From: Bryopsis sp. KO-2023
Lineage: Eukaryota; Chlorophyta; Ulvophyceae; Bryopsidales; Bryopsidaceae
Assembly: GCA_030272585.1 (NCBI GenBank)
Contig: BSYQ01000015.1
Coordinates: forward strand, 806,001-870,000
Direction: 5' to 3'
DNA: 64,000 bases
Position 1 is the stretch's first letter. Every line of letters starts with the position of its first letter. Below are positions 11,042 to 22,721 of this stretch, piece by piece. The position numbers and the translations under genes were made by a program. The notes beneath the pieces are model-generated. The model was not told the origin of the DNA. It ran no database searches and saw nothing but the letters and a program-made list of their open reading frames with translations.

Positions 11042-13412
11042 GGTTTAACTCTGGATCCCTCCGACGTCAACGCGGTGCTTGAAATCGCCAGCGTCCATCG
11101 CTGCGTGTGAGTTTTTCGACCGTCCGAGCGAGTGTAAAGCAATTTTGGCGTCCTTTGTTTATTTTTTGCCTGTCGTGGACTTTACCCTCACTCGGTGAAA
11201 ACCGGCGTCGAAAAGTCCACATAAAACAGGAAACAAGGGATGGGAAGAAAAAAAAAAACTAAGGAAAATTCTGTGTAAATATCTTGGGTGGGTGAGTTAG
11301 TGGTCAAGAGTGACTTGAGAGTGTTGTATTACTTTTTGTTTTGAGGGTTTTTTGGGAAAAAAAGGTACACGCATAGAGAGCGGGGAAAGTCCATGGTTGC
11401 AAAATCACTGGGGCAGAAACATGAGGTCAATTTTCCCGTGTGGTTTTTTCTCTCTCTCTCTGTGTCGAGGCCTTCTGTACAGCGGGTGGGAAAAATCAAA
11501 AAAAAAAAAAAAAAAAAAGAGGTAAAACAAATTGGCGGTTGGGGAAGAGAGGTGTGGACTGTGTGTTGTATTTTTGAGGCTGGGAATGTGTGTGTGTGAA
11601 AAAAGAAAAAATGAAAAAACAATCAGAAAAAAAATCCTTTTTGTTGAAGGAGATGAAAATATTGGGACTTGCGTCGCAGTCGTACATCTTTTCTTGCCTT
11701 CGTTTTTGAGCAGAGGTTTTTGTTGGAATCGTGTGGAGGAGGAGTTTGAAAAAGTAAGAAGAAAAAAAAAAGAGAAAAAAGAGTTGCAAAATGGAAAACA
11801 ACGAAAGAAAAAAAGAAAAGAAAAATTTGCCCACTACAGGCTGGCATGTTTTTTTTTTCTTTCTTAGTTATCTGCTGTTTTGCTGTGGTGTATTGGAGGG
11901 ATGTTCTAGATTTTACGTTTGAAGTGTATCAGGTTTTTTCTTTTCGCTTTTTCGTTTTTTTGTTTTTTTTGGTTTTATGTTCGCATGTTGTGCATACGGT
12001 AGGCCAAAAGAGTTGACCAGAGAGAGAGAGAGTTATGCACACACAACATTTTTTTCTTCTTTTTTTTCTTTTTTTTTTCTTTCGAGGGAATTTGGACCAG
12101 AGGGGAAACAGAAAAAGAGGGAAAAAAAAGGAAAGTTGTGGTGATGCATGACTCATCATTGAATCTGGGGGAACAAAATATATATATATATCAAAAAAAC
12201 GGATGTGTGTGTGTATCGCAAATGCTAGACAAGAATTTCGTTGTGTCGGTAAAACCCATATGGTGTGATTTGGTATGATTTTTTTTTCCCGCGTTGGTTT
12301 TCGGGGGTTTTGTATTGGATGAGGGGAGGAAAAGGGAGAAAAAAAATTGCCATTTGTTCTTGAGGGTTTGGGTTTTCAGGCCATTAGCTAACCGTTTAAA
12401 ATGGCAAAAAAAAAAGGTCGTCTCTCCAGTTGTACAGCTACTTGTGGAAGTGGAGGAGGGGTGATTTTGCAAAGATACTGGACCTTCCGCTCGGTTTGCC
12501 AGACAGAGTGTGTGCATAGGCCGGATTCTAATTTTAAAACAAGGTTGTGATGTTGGCTGAAAATGCAGGTCCTTTGCCTTTGGTGTCTTTCACAGTTTCC
12601 TCCAGTGTTGGTCATTCTGTCTGACTTTCCTGAATGTGGTCCAAATGGATTGCCCTGGATTTACACTCGATGTGCAATAATATAGAGAAATGCTCCGTCA
12701 GTTACATTTGCTGCCTCTTCAACTGGAGGATAAATTTATCCCCTTGCTACAAAGGATCAATCATTAGATCCCCTGTCAGCTGGCTGTTTTCATTGCAATG
12801 GACTCTGCCACCTTTTCAAAAAACGTTTCACCTGATGCGATAATAAACATGGTTTTGTTCCGAGGCCTTGTTTCCTGTTTTTCTGATAAGTATACTTTTG
12901 TTCTAAGTTTACAAAAGATTAGATTTCGTTCGGGAAACTGAACGATTCCAAGCCCCCCAAAAAACATATGAATAAATATAAGTAAATATCTCCCCAAGAA
13001 ATAAAACTTCTTGGACTTCCTTTCTCCAGTGGCAAGGTTTCAAATCTGTTGTAGCATCTCCGAATGACAGGAGCGAAAATTTCTGTTCAAGGACTGGTCC
13101 TTCCCACTGTTGTGATATCGATTTCCCTTGGAAGATGTTTCGAAATGCTCATGATGTGGTCGGGGGTGACTAAAAGTATCTTCATATTGTGCTGACAACC
13201 ACCTGCTTCATTACACAACCCAATCCCAACACAATAAATCACCAAAAAAAAGCCCTCAAAAATGATGAACAATCTTCAAAAATCGGTACACCATCACACG
13301 ACATGTTCATGAATTTCCTTCTTTTTTTTTTCCTCTCAATTCCCATGCTTTTTTTCCCCTAACACTGAAACTTCAAGCCTCTGCAAGAGGGGTCTTCCAG
13401 CAAGGAGAACAT
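11042..13412. other. Convergent low-complexity spacer
   Basis: These 2.4 kb separate two convergent genes. They hold many A or T homopolymers (a run of about 20 A near 11499-11518), a short GA tract near 12020 and a TA tract near 12180. All open frames are runs of Phe, Lys or Ser codons from those tracts. I see no gene, tRNA or recognisable mobile element. Confidence 0.6.
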
Positions 13413-15110
13413 TCACTTTTCCCTCGGGCAAAACAGACTGTCGCGAGTATCCACCCCAGTTACGGGGTTCGTCCCTTTGGCGATAGAGCAAAGATAAAGC
13501 TGCTGGTCCTTCCGGAGAATAACGTCCGTCCAGTCGGAACCATCTATCACATTCCTGATCATTGAGATTAAAAAAAGTCAGAGATTCTGATCATTTATTA
13601 AAATTAAAGGCAAAAAAAAAAACAGAAATCCTCAGAGAAAAACGGAAAGAGAAGACGGCCATTAGTCTCTTTCTCTTTTTTTTTTTTTTTTTTTTGGGGG
13701 GGGGGGCTTTTTTTTATTATGTTGTTTTCTGTTTTTTTGTTTTTTTAAAGGGGGGAGGGCGTTATTTGGGAAAAGGGTGCTTCGTTGCTCATTTTTACTT
13801 GGGTGCATCTCTGAATGGTTGCGACTCTTCAGTTTAAATTACTAATTAAGTTAAAATGAATTTAATTTACTGGTCCATGATAATCCTCACTTTTTAAACT
13901 GGGCATTGTTGACAAATGCACCCTCCAAAATCGCACCACTCAGATCGACCTCCCTGACAGACAAAAAAAAACAATCCAACAAAAACACTGAAGAAAAATG
14001 CAAGAAAGGACACTGCAAAAAACCATTCAGACTGACAAAACAAGCACGAGGGTTTCTGTTTTTCTGTGGTCAATTCAGAAAATTACACAGGAAATGAAAC
14101 TAAGAAAAGCAATGTTAAGACGTACTCCAAATCTGTGCTCTCCAAATCGGCATAACTGAGGTCGGCGCCTTTGAACACAGCACCCTTCGCAAGGGCTCCA
14201 AAAAAAGACACCCTCCTGTTGGCACAACAAACAATAATTTTCTACGCATTTTAGAAAATTAAAAAGAGAGATTTATTTTGCTTCACTGACCACTCTGCTC
14301 CACAACTTTTTGAAAGTCGGCAAAGACGGTAAAAAACAAAAACAAAATAATTTTAGTTTTGATGGGGTTTAGGAGTGGAGCATTTCAATCACAGGCAATC
14401 GTTCCATTCCAAATCTGATGAGTTTTACCTGAACAAACGGACTGTCCATCTAAAAAAATATTATTTATTATCATTTCATTTTTTTTTCCTTTAATAAAAC
14501 GATGCTTACTGGAGGTTGCAATTGGAGAAATTCGTTTGCCTCAGCACCGCCTTCGTATAGCTATTCCTGGTCAAATCTTGCCCCGAAAAATCCTCATTTG
14601 ACAAAGGGATTGAAACCCCACCGCCACCAGAAACCGCATCAGCACTGAAAGGTGTGACTAACAGAGATCCTGCCGCAACGAATGCCACTGCTCCTTGGAG
14701 AATTTTTTTGATCTTTTTTTCCTGGTTTTTGATGGGGACTTCTGAAACATGGCGCTCAGAACTGCATTGTGGCCGGATTCGCTTCACGGGCGCCACCTAT
14801 CCACATTGAAAAATATATACAGGAAACGATTTTTTTTCAATACCTCTCCACGTGGGAAAAAAGTGATTTGAATCTTTTGGTGGGTTTAGCGAGCAAACCC
14901 AATTTCTCCCTTCCCCTTCCCTAAGAAAAAACAAAGAAAAAGAGAGAAAGAAAGGCGGCTGGGAGGTTTATTGGTTTAGGAGGGTGGGGGGGACACACAC
15001 ACACACACACAAAAAGCAACGTGTGAAGTTACTTTTGCCAGAGACACGAGGATACAGAATCCTACCCTGACAGCGACGCTCCTGCAAAGTGCACCTGTTT
15101 GACACCTCAT
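13413..15110 (-). CDS. Thylakoid-lumen pentapeptide-repeat protein
   Basis: Belongs to the TL15/TL17/TL20 group of pentapeptide-repeat proteins in the thylakoid lumen, whose function is not well known. Five exons join in phase: 15066-15110, 14510-14796, 14126-14215, 13891-13953, 13413-13554 (208 residues). The N-terminus [15 protein letters not shown] is Ser/Arg-rich like a chloroplast transit peptide. A lumenal targeting domain follows with hydrophobic core [13 protein letters not shown] and a likely AxA-type cleavage at FSADA. The repeat region runs in strict five-residue steps ([35 protein letters not shown]), which fixes the exon joins. The tail KDQQLYLC and [16 protein letters not shown] is typical of the plant lumenal forms. 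Absence of a leading signal peptide argues for a primary plastid. It is divergent from Erv1 with 295 bases between the starts. Confidence 0.9.
14429..14449 (-). other. Possible 21-nt cassette microexon
   Basis: Within the pentapeptide gene's second intron, a 21-base segment is flanked by a T-rich AG acceptor and a CAG|GTAAAA donor. It would fit the phase (2 to 2) of the neighbouring exons, adding seven residues without a stop. Skipping it gives a perfect five-residue register and including it breaks the register, so the skipped form is preferred. Confidence 0.25.
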
Positions 15111-15405
15111 TGCAAATTGACCGTTGGAGTTAGTTTCGGCCTTCCTGAATGAATAAATGGGGCTACTGACGGCTTTGCGGGCGTCCCCGAATCGTCACTC
15201 GACTGGACCACCCCCCACGCACGCACACACCACATTATTCCCGTCTATTTCATAATGTTTACATCACCCTCACGCAAATCGCGGTCTGACTCCACCTCGC
15301 TCCTCAAATTCATCATTGCTGTTCGGGCCTTCTACGATCAAAACGTTGGGTTTCGATCCAAATCGATCAGGAGGAAATCTCAGCGAAATTGAACGCACGC
15401 GCGAA

Positions 15406-16618
15406 ATGCACGAGCGAGAGTTGAACCCAGTGGCTTCTGCTGTCCGTTTCGTTTCTCATCTATTCAATTCGCTAATACCCGCGCCCAATGGCGGCGGGGC
15501 GCGAAATGCGCCGACCATCAAATCGAAAGGTCGTCAGGAGGAAGGTTCAAAAGCGTCGATTTACGGCGATTCGGGTCTGATCGCAGCGTCTGCACCCGAG
15601 GTGGTGAGCGTTTCTAAGGAGGATTTGGGGAAAGGCACGTGGACTCTGTTGCACAGCATAGCGGCACAATATCCTGACCACCCCACCAAGCAACAGAGAA
15701 AAGACGTCCATGATCTGGTAATGGGCGAAATCGAATGCTTCCGACGAAATTCACCATATTTAGAAAACTTCTCAATACTTGGAGTCGCTCTTTATTTGAT
15801 ATTTTTTTCTACAGCCGAATGTGATTAGCTTTCGCTTGATGGAGTGGTGAGAAGAACCCAAACATCACATTGTATTGTTTATAGAAAATGGACTCTGTTG
15901 TATTTCTGGAGCTTTGTTTTCTGGAATTATGTGGGTTTGATGGATGCAGATCGACATTCTAACCAGGGTGTACCCTTGTGAAACATGTGCAAAGCATTTT
16001 AAAGATATTGTCAGGTCAGTAGTGCATTCCATAGGGCTAGAAAAATATTTTGTGTGAAAAAAGAAAAAAAAATCTAAATATATGCATCTGTGTAAAAATA
16101 TATCCTTGAGTGCAACGGTCTTGTTTCTTCTCCCCTCATCAAAACGTACATTTTTGCATGTGAATAGCAAACTTGCATCAATTGCCTATCAAAATTCAAC
16201 CACCAGAGTGCCTTATTTAATCTCTCAAGAAGTTGAAAAGATCATGGCAGAATTTTAATGAGAAATGGTCCTTTTTTTTTATTCTTTCAACCAGCACATT
16301 TTTCGTAAGGTTTACCTGCTTTTCAGCTGAATGCCTGTCTGTTGAGGTCAAACACTGGCTTCTGGTAAGGGTTTCTTCTAATTTTGATTGATCTGAAAGG
16401 AGCCCATGATTGATCTACGTTGCAGAAACGACCCTCCGGCCGTTTCATCCAGGGCTGACCTGGAGCAGTGGATGTGTCGAACCCACAACATTGTAAACCG
16501 CAGTCTGAATAAGCCAGCCTTCAATTGTACTTATGTCCAATCGAGATGGGGCATCGATTGTGGGGATGACTTTTCATGCAATGTCACTCTGGGGGAAACC
16601 AAACCCAAATCAAAGTAA
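15406..16618 (+). CDS. ERV1: Erv1/ALR FAD-linked sulfhydryl oxidase
   Basis: Reoxidises Mia40 (or substrates directly) in the mitochondrial intermembrane space, passing electrons through FAD to cytochrome c or oxygen. Three exons join in phase: 15406-15717, 15950-16014, 16426-16618 (189 residues, the usual size for plant Erv1). Core features are GTWTLLHSIAAQYPDHP, the redox CxxC in YPCETCAKHF, and the FAD-binding helix HNIVNRSLNKPAFNC. The C-terminal shuttle pair is CGDDFSC; plant Erv1 carries its shuttle cysteines at the C-terminus rather than the N-terminus as in yeast and animals. The ATG at 15406 is the first in frame; an upstream ATG at 15255 opens a separate short frame ending just before it, which may be an upstream ORF. 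Introns are 232 and 411 bases. Confidence 0.92.
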
Positions 16619-18345
16619 CCCACCTGGAAATTTAGCTTCGTTTAGGGCTGTCAGGCGGGGGTGGTTGTGGATGATTGCAGTGCTGGGTGGTTAAATTGAA
16701 ATTTGTATTATATTCTTTTGTTGAATTGCGTTGTTGGTGTTGAACCCCTTCTTACTCACAGTGAAACCTGGAAGATATGATGTAACAGCTTACCAACACT
16801 CGATCCGCATTTGTGGAAGACAAGCAAAAGAAAAGCCGTATGGACCAGTGTGTTTTTTTTTTACCCATTGTTTTTCCAAAAAAAGAAATTTGCTTTTCAG
16901 TTTTTTGGGGGAAAACACGTCCACATCTACATGGAGTTCAGAGGCCTGGTTTTGAGTGTGTTTTCACATTCAAGAAAACAATCAATGATTTCATAGCACT
17001 CAGAACCAAGTGACTGTAGAGTGTAGCGCAAAATGCTAACGCAGTGACCCCACATTCTGAGTCCCTCGACTCCTACAAGTGAGTCATGGAGACATGGGGA
17101 AATCGAGAGATGATTCCATGTGATGCGGCTGCTTTGTTTTGTCAAGTATAGAAAGTTGAATGTTCGGGTGGATAGGATAGTCAGGACACAGAGAGAGGGC
17201 CAAAATTGACACAGAGAGCAAGAATGCAAGGGTAAAACATATTAGCTTTTCTCCCGAATGGTTTTTCGTGGGAATCTCAGAGGAGGTCGTGAATTTTGAT
17301 GTTGATCTATTGGGCTGATTCATACTTAGTTCTTCTCTGGGGCCTCTGGTGTCATGATCGGGGGGGGGCTGCAACATCTGGTGTGCAAAGAACTCCAATC
17401 AAGTCGTACTCATAAAAGAAACCTTCACCCATGATCCTCATTAATTCAGTTTTACATGAGGCCAGCGAGGGGGGGGGGTGTTGAACACCGTCACACTGGG
17501 TGGTGGGCGTACAGGCTTTCGTCCCGATAAATATGTTTAATAAAATGAAGGAAAAAGGATGCAGGTGTGGAATGCACATCTACTAGGCCATGTGGTTTCC
17601 TTTCACATAGTGCTTGACCTTTGAAACCCCTCAAGATTTTGCTGATGAAAACTGTTGTTTCTTGATGGAGGAGCTCAAATATTGGTGCTAGGGGAAAGGG
17701 GCTTTCAGTGGAAGAACTTTGTTTAATAGTTGTATTCCCTTGTTAACAAAAGAAAGGCAGATGAATCAATGTTGTGCTCCAAACCTGGTAATTTGAATCG
17801 TTGAAGTTGGGGCCACAACAAGATGAAACAGATAAATTTGGGGCCTGCGAATCGGAAAACAAAACTAAGAAATACACTGATGCGGACCCACACGATCGTA
17901 AACAAATTGGGTTTCGACCAAGACATCCTGCCGCCGGAATCTAGAATTTTATTTCCTCTTAGATTTGGGTTTGAGTGGGGTGTAGCTCTCTGCAGTTCTT
18001 ATTTCCAGCTTGGTGTCCTTGAGAATTTGTCTCGTGGATGTGAACGAAGAGTTCATGGAGCCAGCTGGTGTATTTCTGTTGGTTGTTTTCCGGCTTTCCA
18101 CCATTTTTGCCTGCATATCACGCCTGAGAAGAAATACAAGTTGGTGTCAGCTCTGGGTCATTGTTGGGTGCCACCGAGCAAGGCGGCGCTCAAGCTGGTG
18201 TTTCCTTGCGATGCGTTGAAGGTTACGAAATCCTCATATAAATATAAATATATATATATAATTATAATATACTATACTGTATATAGTATATATGTAGATT
18301 CCCAGTGAGAATGGATGTTCTCACAGGAATGTTTAGTACACCAAC
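16619..18345. other. Convergent spacer between Erv1 and TMC
   Basis: I see no coding exon here on either strand. The stretch contains short G runs near 17360 and 17470 and a dense TA tract at about 18237-18295. The reading frame at 17823-18308 plus has no recognisable domain. Both neighbours end here, so it holds their 3' UTRs and terminators. Confidence 0.5.
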
Positions 18346-21300
18346 TCACCTGTACTTGGTGAACTCTCCTTTGTAGTCCCTTGCATTTTTGCGCCAGCGG
18401 TTCTTCAGCGCAACTTGAAACAGCAGAGAAAAAAGCAGCAACATCACCAAGCCCCCCAGAATCATGGGATTGGTAATCCAATATATTACGCTCTTTATCC
18501 AGTTTGGAGCATTCCTGACTTTGTTGGAGACGGCCCACGCCATGGTGCGACCCTTGTGAGGACCGCATATGTCTCTTTCCCTTGAAAACGTGGTGGACAT
18601 GGGTAAACTGCACAGGAGGAGCGTCACTGAAAACACACATTCCACACGAGCCATCCCAACAAAGTCAATCAACTGGGCACTGTTCCACCATAAGTCGTTA
18701 GGTCGAGGTGTGACACGCCGCTGGCATATGAAGACAGCCAGCTTCCTACTCAGAATTGAAAACGTACCAAGCATGAGAGTGTAAAGGATGTTCGAGTTTC
18801 GTGATGCGCTGCAGGTATTGCTCGGCGGGTTATATAGCCTCAAGGCCATCCATGTTTTCAAGTAGAATGTCAGCAAGTTAGAGAGCACCCCAAAAAACGG
18901 AAGCAGAGGGGCACTTGGGGATCCAAGCCAGACTAGTGCCTGTCGATCGACACACAAAGCTCTAGCACCCCTTTGACGTGCAGAAAATCAAGCGAAGAGG
19001 AGGCAAGGTAGGAGCAGGGACATATTCACCTGTGTTTCGATGATGTTGACAAAAAACTTTGATCCATCCATTTCAGGAGGTCTGTGGAGAATTCGACTCA
19101 TGAAAAAAGTGGTTATGACCTCCTGGAATGATATGATTATTCCATTTGTCAAACTGAGTCGGTAAAAGATCAACCCCATCTCGTTTTCCTCGCACACAGG
19201 AACACAGCGGCCCTGTGCTACACAATAAGCGCAACAAAAATCCTTCAGCCACTCAAGAGTATCAGGGCGAATGTATCTTTTTTCTTTTTCCCTCTTCCCC
19301 CCCTGCTGATAATTGAACTAAAAAGAGCCAAGAGGTCTTTGAAATTTAGTGAACAATATCGCTGCTCTGTGCGTCAGAATGTTGAGTTTTATGGGCACCT
19401 TCAGAGATTGGCTCCCAAACATCGTAGTGCAGCTTTCATGGCAGCAGGTGAATCCCCGCTCGCAAGCGTTGGTTTCCAGTGTCAAGTCGCACACGTCGAG
19501 CTGGCGAATGCTTTCAGTCAGATTGGTGGCAAGACTGCTTGTTACAATTTGGAGATCCTCTGTCTCAGTTCCGACTACACTGCTAAGTTGCAGCGATAAG
19601 CTACTGCTGGCTTCGGTAGCTTGTTCTTGGATTGAATATAGCTGGTACAGAATAACTCCAAGATTTACAGCCTTGACGGAAAAGAGTTTCATAGCTTCGA
19701 CCTGCATTGGTGCCAACACAAAAATTGACATCAGGCAAAGCTGGAAGCTAGAACTTTGGGATGGCTGTTTTTTTTAATATTTGAGCCTTTTTCTTGCTCA
19801 GTGAATTGTTTTTGGAATTTCTCTTCATACAAATGATTAATGCGAATTAATCTGCGCTCATTTGACAAGTCAAGCTAAACAAATCATGCTTTCACCTGTT
19901 GTGTTATTCTTGGATGCCACCCTTCGTACTTCACTGTCGATCGAACTGCGATTTGAGATATCATACTGACCAAGGTGATAGCAATACTTTGAGCGAAACC
20001 AGTCCCAAAGTACTCGTTCAGCACCTCTCCTTCGTCAATGATATAATACAATGCCGCCGCCGTGAGTGCTACCGTCATTGGCCAAAACACCAGGGTGCCA
20101 ATGATCTTTGTCATACCTAACTTCACAAATTCTTTCAGCTGTGGAAATCTGGATATCCCAAGCCTTGTAAGAATTCCATACTCCTATGATTTTGCCTGTC
20201 CTACCTTTCATCAGTTTTTGTGATAGAGTCAACCGCATCTCATCCCAGCTAGCATCCTGTAGCATTTCTCCTATCTGCTTTCGAATCGCGTTTTGCAACG
20301 TCCTTGCAGCGGACTTGTGCCGCAAGTGAAAGTCCCACGAAGCGAATACGACGGACGAAAAGGGATATGTTTGATTTTGCTCGATTGTGGATGCATCCCC
20401 AGATCCTGACATTCGGCTCCAAATGACATAGAGGACTGCGAAAAAACTTGCACCATACATCCCAGCAATAGCGAGTGGGAAAGCGATTTCTGGCTGATAC
20501 CAGTACCATCCACCAAATCTCGCCCCAGTTGGATAGTTGTAGCCTCCGTACAAGAACCAAGTTCGATCCAAGCCATATCCCTGAACATATTCACCGATCA
20601 TAAGGGCACGGGTTTCTTGGTTTTTTGCTACAAACAAAAAGAGATTTTGTCGTGGTCACCCCGGTTCACCTGAAGCAGCTCCGACGCAGTGCTTTCGGTA
20701 AAAATGTCCCAAGAAAAACTCTCGGGAGGATGAACAATAAATGGCAGAACTGCCATTCCAATCCACAGTAGCAGAAGAAAAATGTTCAGGAGGAATGTCC
20801 ATCTCAAGAAATAGAGAATCAAAGACAAGTTCGAACCGTGTTTTCCTTCAACCGCCTGCGTTCCCACAGTTAGCGTCAGCCCAGATTTGTTATCGCAATC
20901 AGCACAAGAAGAAACGATCACTTCTTCTTCTATCACCCGTATCTTCTCTGAACCTCCGTTCTTGCTAGTTTTGAACAAACTGAAATCTCAGTTATCTCAG
21001 CAAATCAACGTACCTGGATTCGATCAGACCACAGTGAGACACCCTCCGACCACTCTTTCAGCCTGCGAAATCCCAGGACGATACTTGTCCAACAAGACTT
21101 GCTCAGGTAGCCCCCTTTCTCCTCTTCTTGCACTCGAGTCATGCGAGCCTGAGCTCTAAGAAATGCAGCCGCCACCTGCAAATCCACCCTATCAAATGAA
21201 TAGGGATATTTTTCATGGTGACTCCAGGCGTCGAAGGACCTTGCTCTTCGATTTATTTTCATATCGTACCTTGTTTGTCGGAATGCTAAGGGCAACGTGC

Positions 21301-22721
21301 TTCCTCAAATCTGCAGTGTTCGCCTCATTTAAGTTTTTGGTTAGAAGGGGATTTGTCTCTGATAAGTCTCCGTCCTCGTCTCTTTTTGCCTTTAAGATCA
21401 TTGGAGAGACTGGGGGCGTCAGTCTCTCCGCATCTGCAAATAACACCTGGTTATGATCATCAACAAAGAGCGAAAATACAATAACTGCAGGTTTAGGAAC
21501 TAAGCTCACTTGGAATCGTAGTTGTGGACTCATCCAAGCTCGCTGCTCTATTTTCGCTGGTGTCTTCTGATCGAGGAATTGATGCCTCTTGAATGTCTGG
21601 CTCCTCAAACATCTCCTCTCCCGCTTGGGGAACATCCTCATTTATCTCCAATTGAACATCCTGCTCATTTTCTTGAACCTCTTCATCAGCGTCACCTACC
21701 GATGCAGCAACCGAGATATCAGGTTAGGTTATGGTAAGCTGCGGTAGTAGACGCTAAAGGTGAAATCAAGACATACTCTGCCGGGCTTCCTCTTCCCATG
21801 ATGCGGCTTGTTCCTCCTCCAAACAAATCTCCGCGCCCGGTTGGGGGACATCCTCATTTATCTCCAATTGAACATCCTCCTCAGTTTCTTGAACCTCTTC
21901 ATCAGCATCACCTACTGATGCAACAACCGAGATGTAATCATCATAGTAAGGTGTGGTAGTACGCGTTGAACATGGAATCGAGACATACTCTGCTGGGGTT
22001 CCTCTTCCCATGACACGGCTTGTGCCTCCTCCAAACAAATCGACGCGCCCCCCTCTTCGCTATCCAATGGGCCATCGAGGCTGCTGCCCATTGCAATATC
22101 AATGTCGATGGAACTCGGTCGCGGCTCGTCGTCTTGAACGAATGGGTGGCTATCGAGGACATCTCCATCCAATACTTCTTCTTGACATGGTACCACACCA
22201 TCACAGTTTGCATCTTCGGTAGACATCTCACCCTCGCCAACGGAATCGAATGATAAAGCATCTTCCTCATGATTTCCCATAGCTTCTGATTCCTCATTCA
22301 GCGCTCCTGCAGAAGCCATGGGGACCCCATCATCCACAGCGCTTTTGGCACTTTGGATTCGCGGAACATTAACCGCCCCATCGGTTTCAGGCTCGCTCAA
22401 TGCATCGACGACATCCTGCTCATCCTTTTCAGAAACACTAGTGGCGTCGACAACGTCATCGTTCGACGCCGCCTTTTCTGAGATTGTATGGAAATCGCTG
22501 CCTGGGTCGTCGCAGGTGCCGAGTGGTTCTATTCTTTCTTCCGATTTTTCTGGTATCAAGTTGGCATCTTCCTCGACATCTGTGTTTTCGATTTCCTGAG
22601 GTGGTGGGGCCTCTGTTTCGCCATGTTCCTGACCTAGTGAATCCGACAAGTCGGGGGAAACATCCTCCTCCTGGTCATTTTGAGGAACATCAACTTCATC
22701 TTGTTGTGAAGAAGTCGACAT
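18346..22721 (-). CDS. TMC: TMC-family (transmembrane channel-like) protein with acidic repeat N-terminus
   Basis: TMC proteins are multi-pass membrane proteins related to anoctamins and OSCA/TMEM63; animal TMC1/2 form the hair-cell mechanotransduction channel. Twelve exons join in phase: 21989-22721, 21777-21911, 21510-21695, 21270-21433, 21014-21175, 20660-20945, 20205-20627, 19896-20131, 19399-19701, 19030-19212, 18768-18939, 18346-18626 (about 1,087 residues). Family landmarks are AVEGKHGSNLSLILYFLRW (first TM region), YPFSSVVFASWDF, a CEENEMGLIFYRL block at the place of the CWET-GQELY TMC signature, PLLPFFGVLSNLLTFYLK, and a final TM after YWITNP. The first 300 or so residues are unusually acidic (Glu/Asp) with an internal repeat. 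The last codon AGG-TGA also reads as a strong donor (AG|GTGAGT), so an extra 3' exon is possible. The introns at 20132-20204 and 20946-21013 are very short and their borders are less certain. Confidence 0.88.
21640..22060 (-). repeat. Tandem duplication of an exon-intron unit inside the TMC gene
   Basis: A unit of about 212-216 bp, containing an exon coding SDADEEVQETEEDVQLEINE and part of the flanking intron, is present in two near-identical copies (exons 2 and 3). The end of exon 1 carries the matching ICLEEAQAVSWEEE half. Donor sites lie 212 bases apart (21989, 21777) and acceptors 216 apart (21911, 21695). Each copy keeps the same phase and the same CAGTAG double acceptor. Confidence 0.85.

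Noticed and set aside
11042-13412. Many Phe- and Lys-rich frames
   Set aside because: They come from T and A homopolymers and carry no domain structure.
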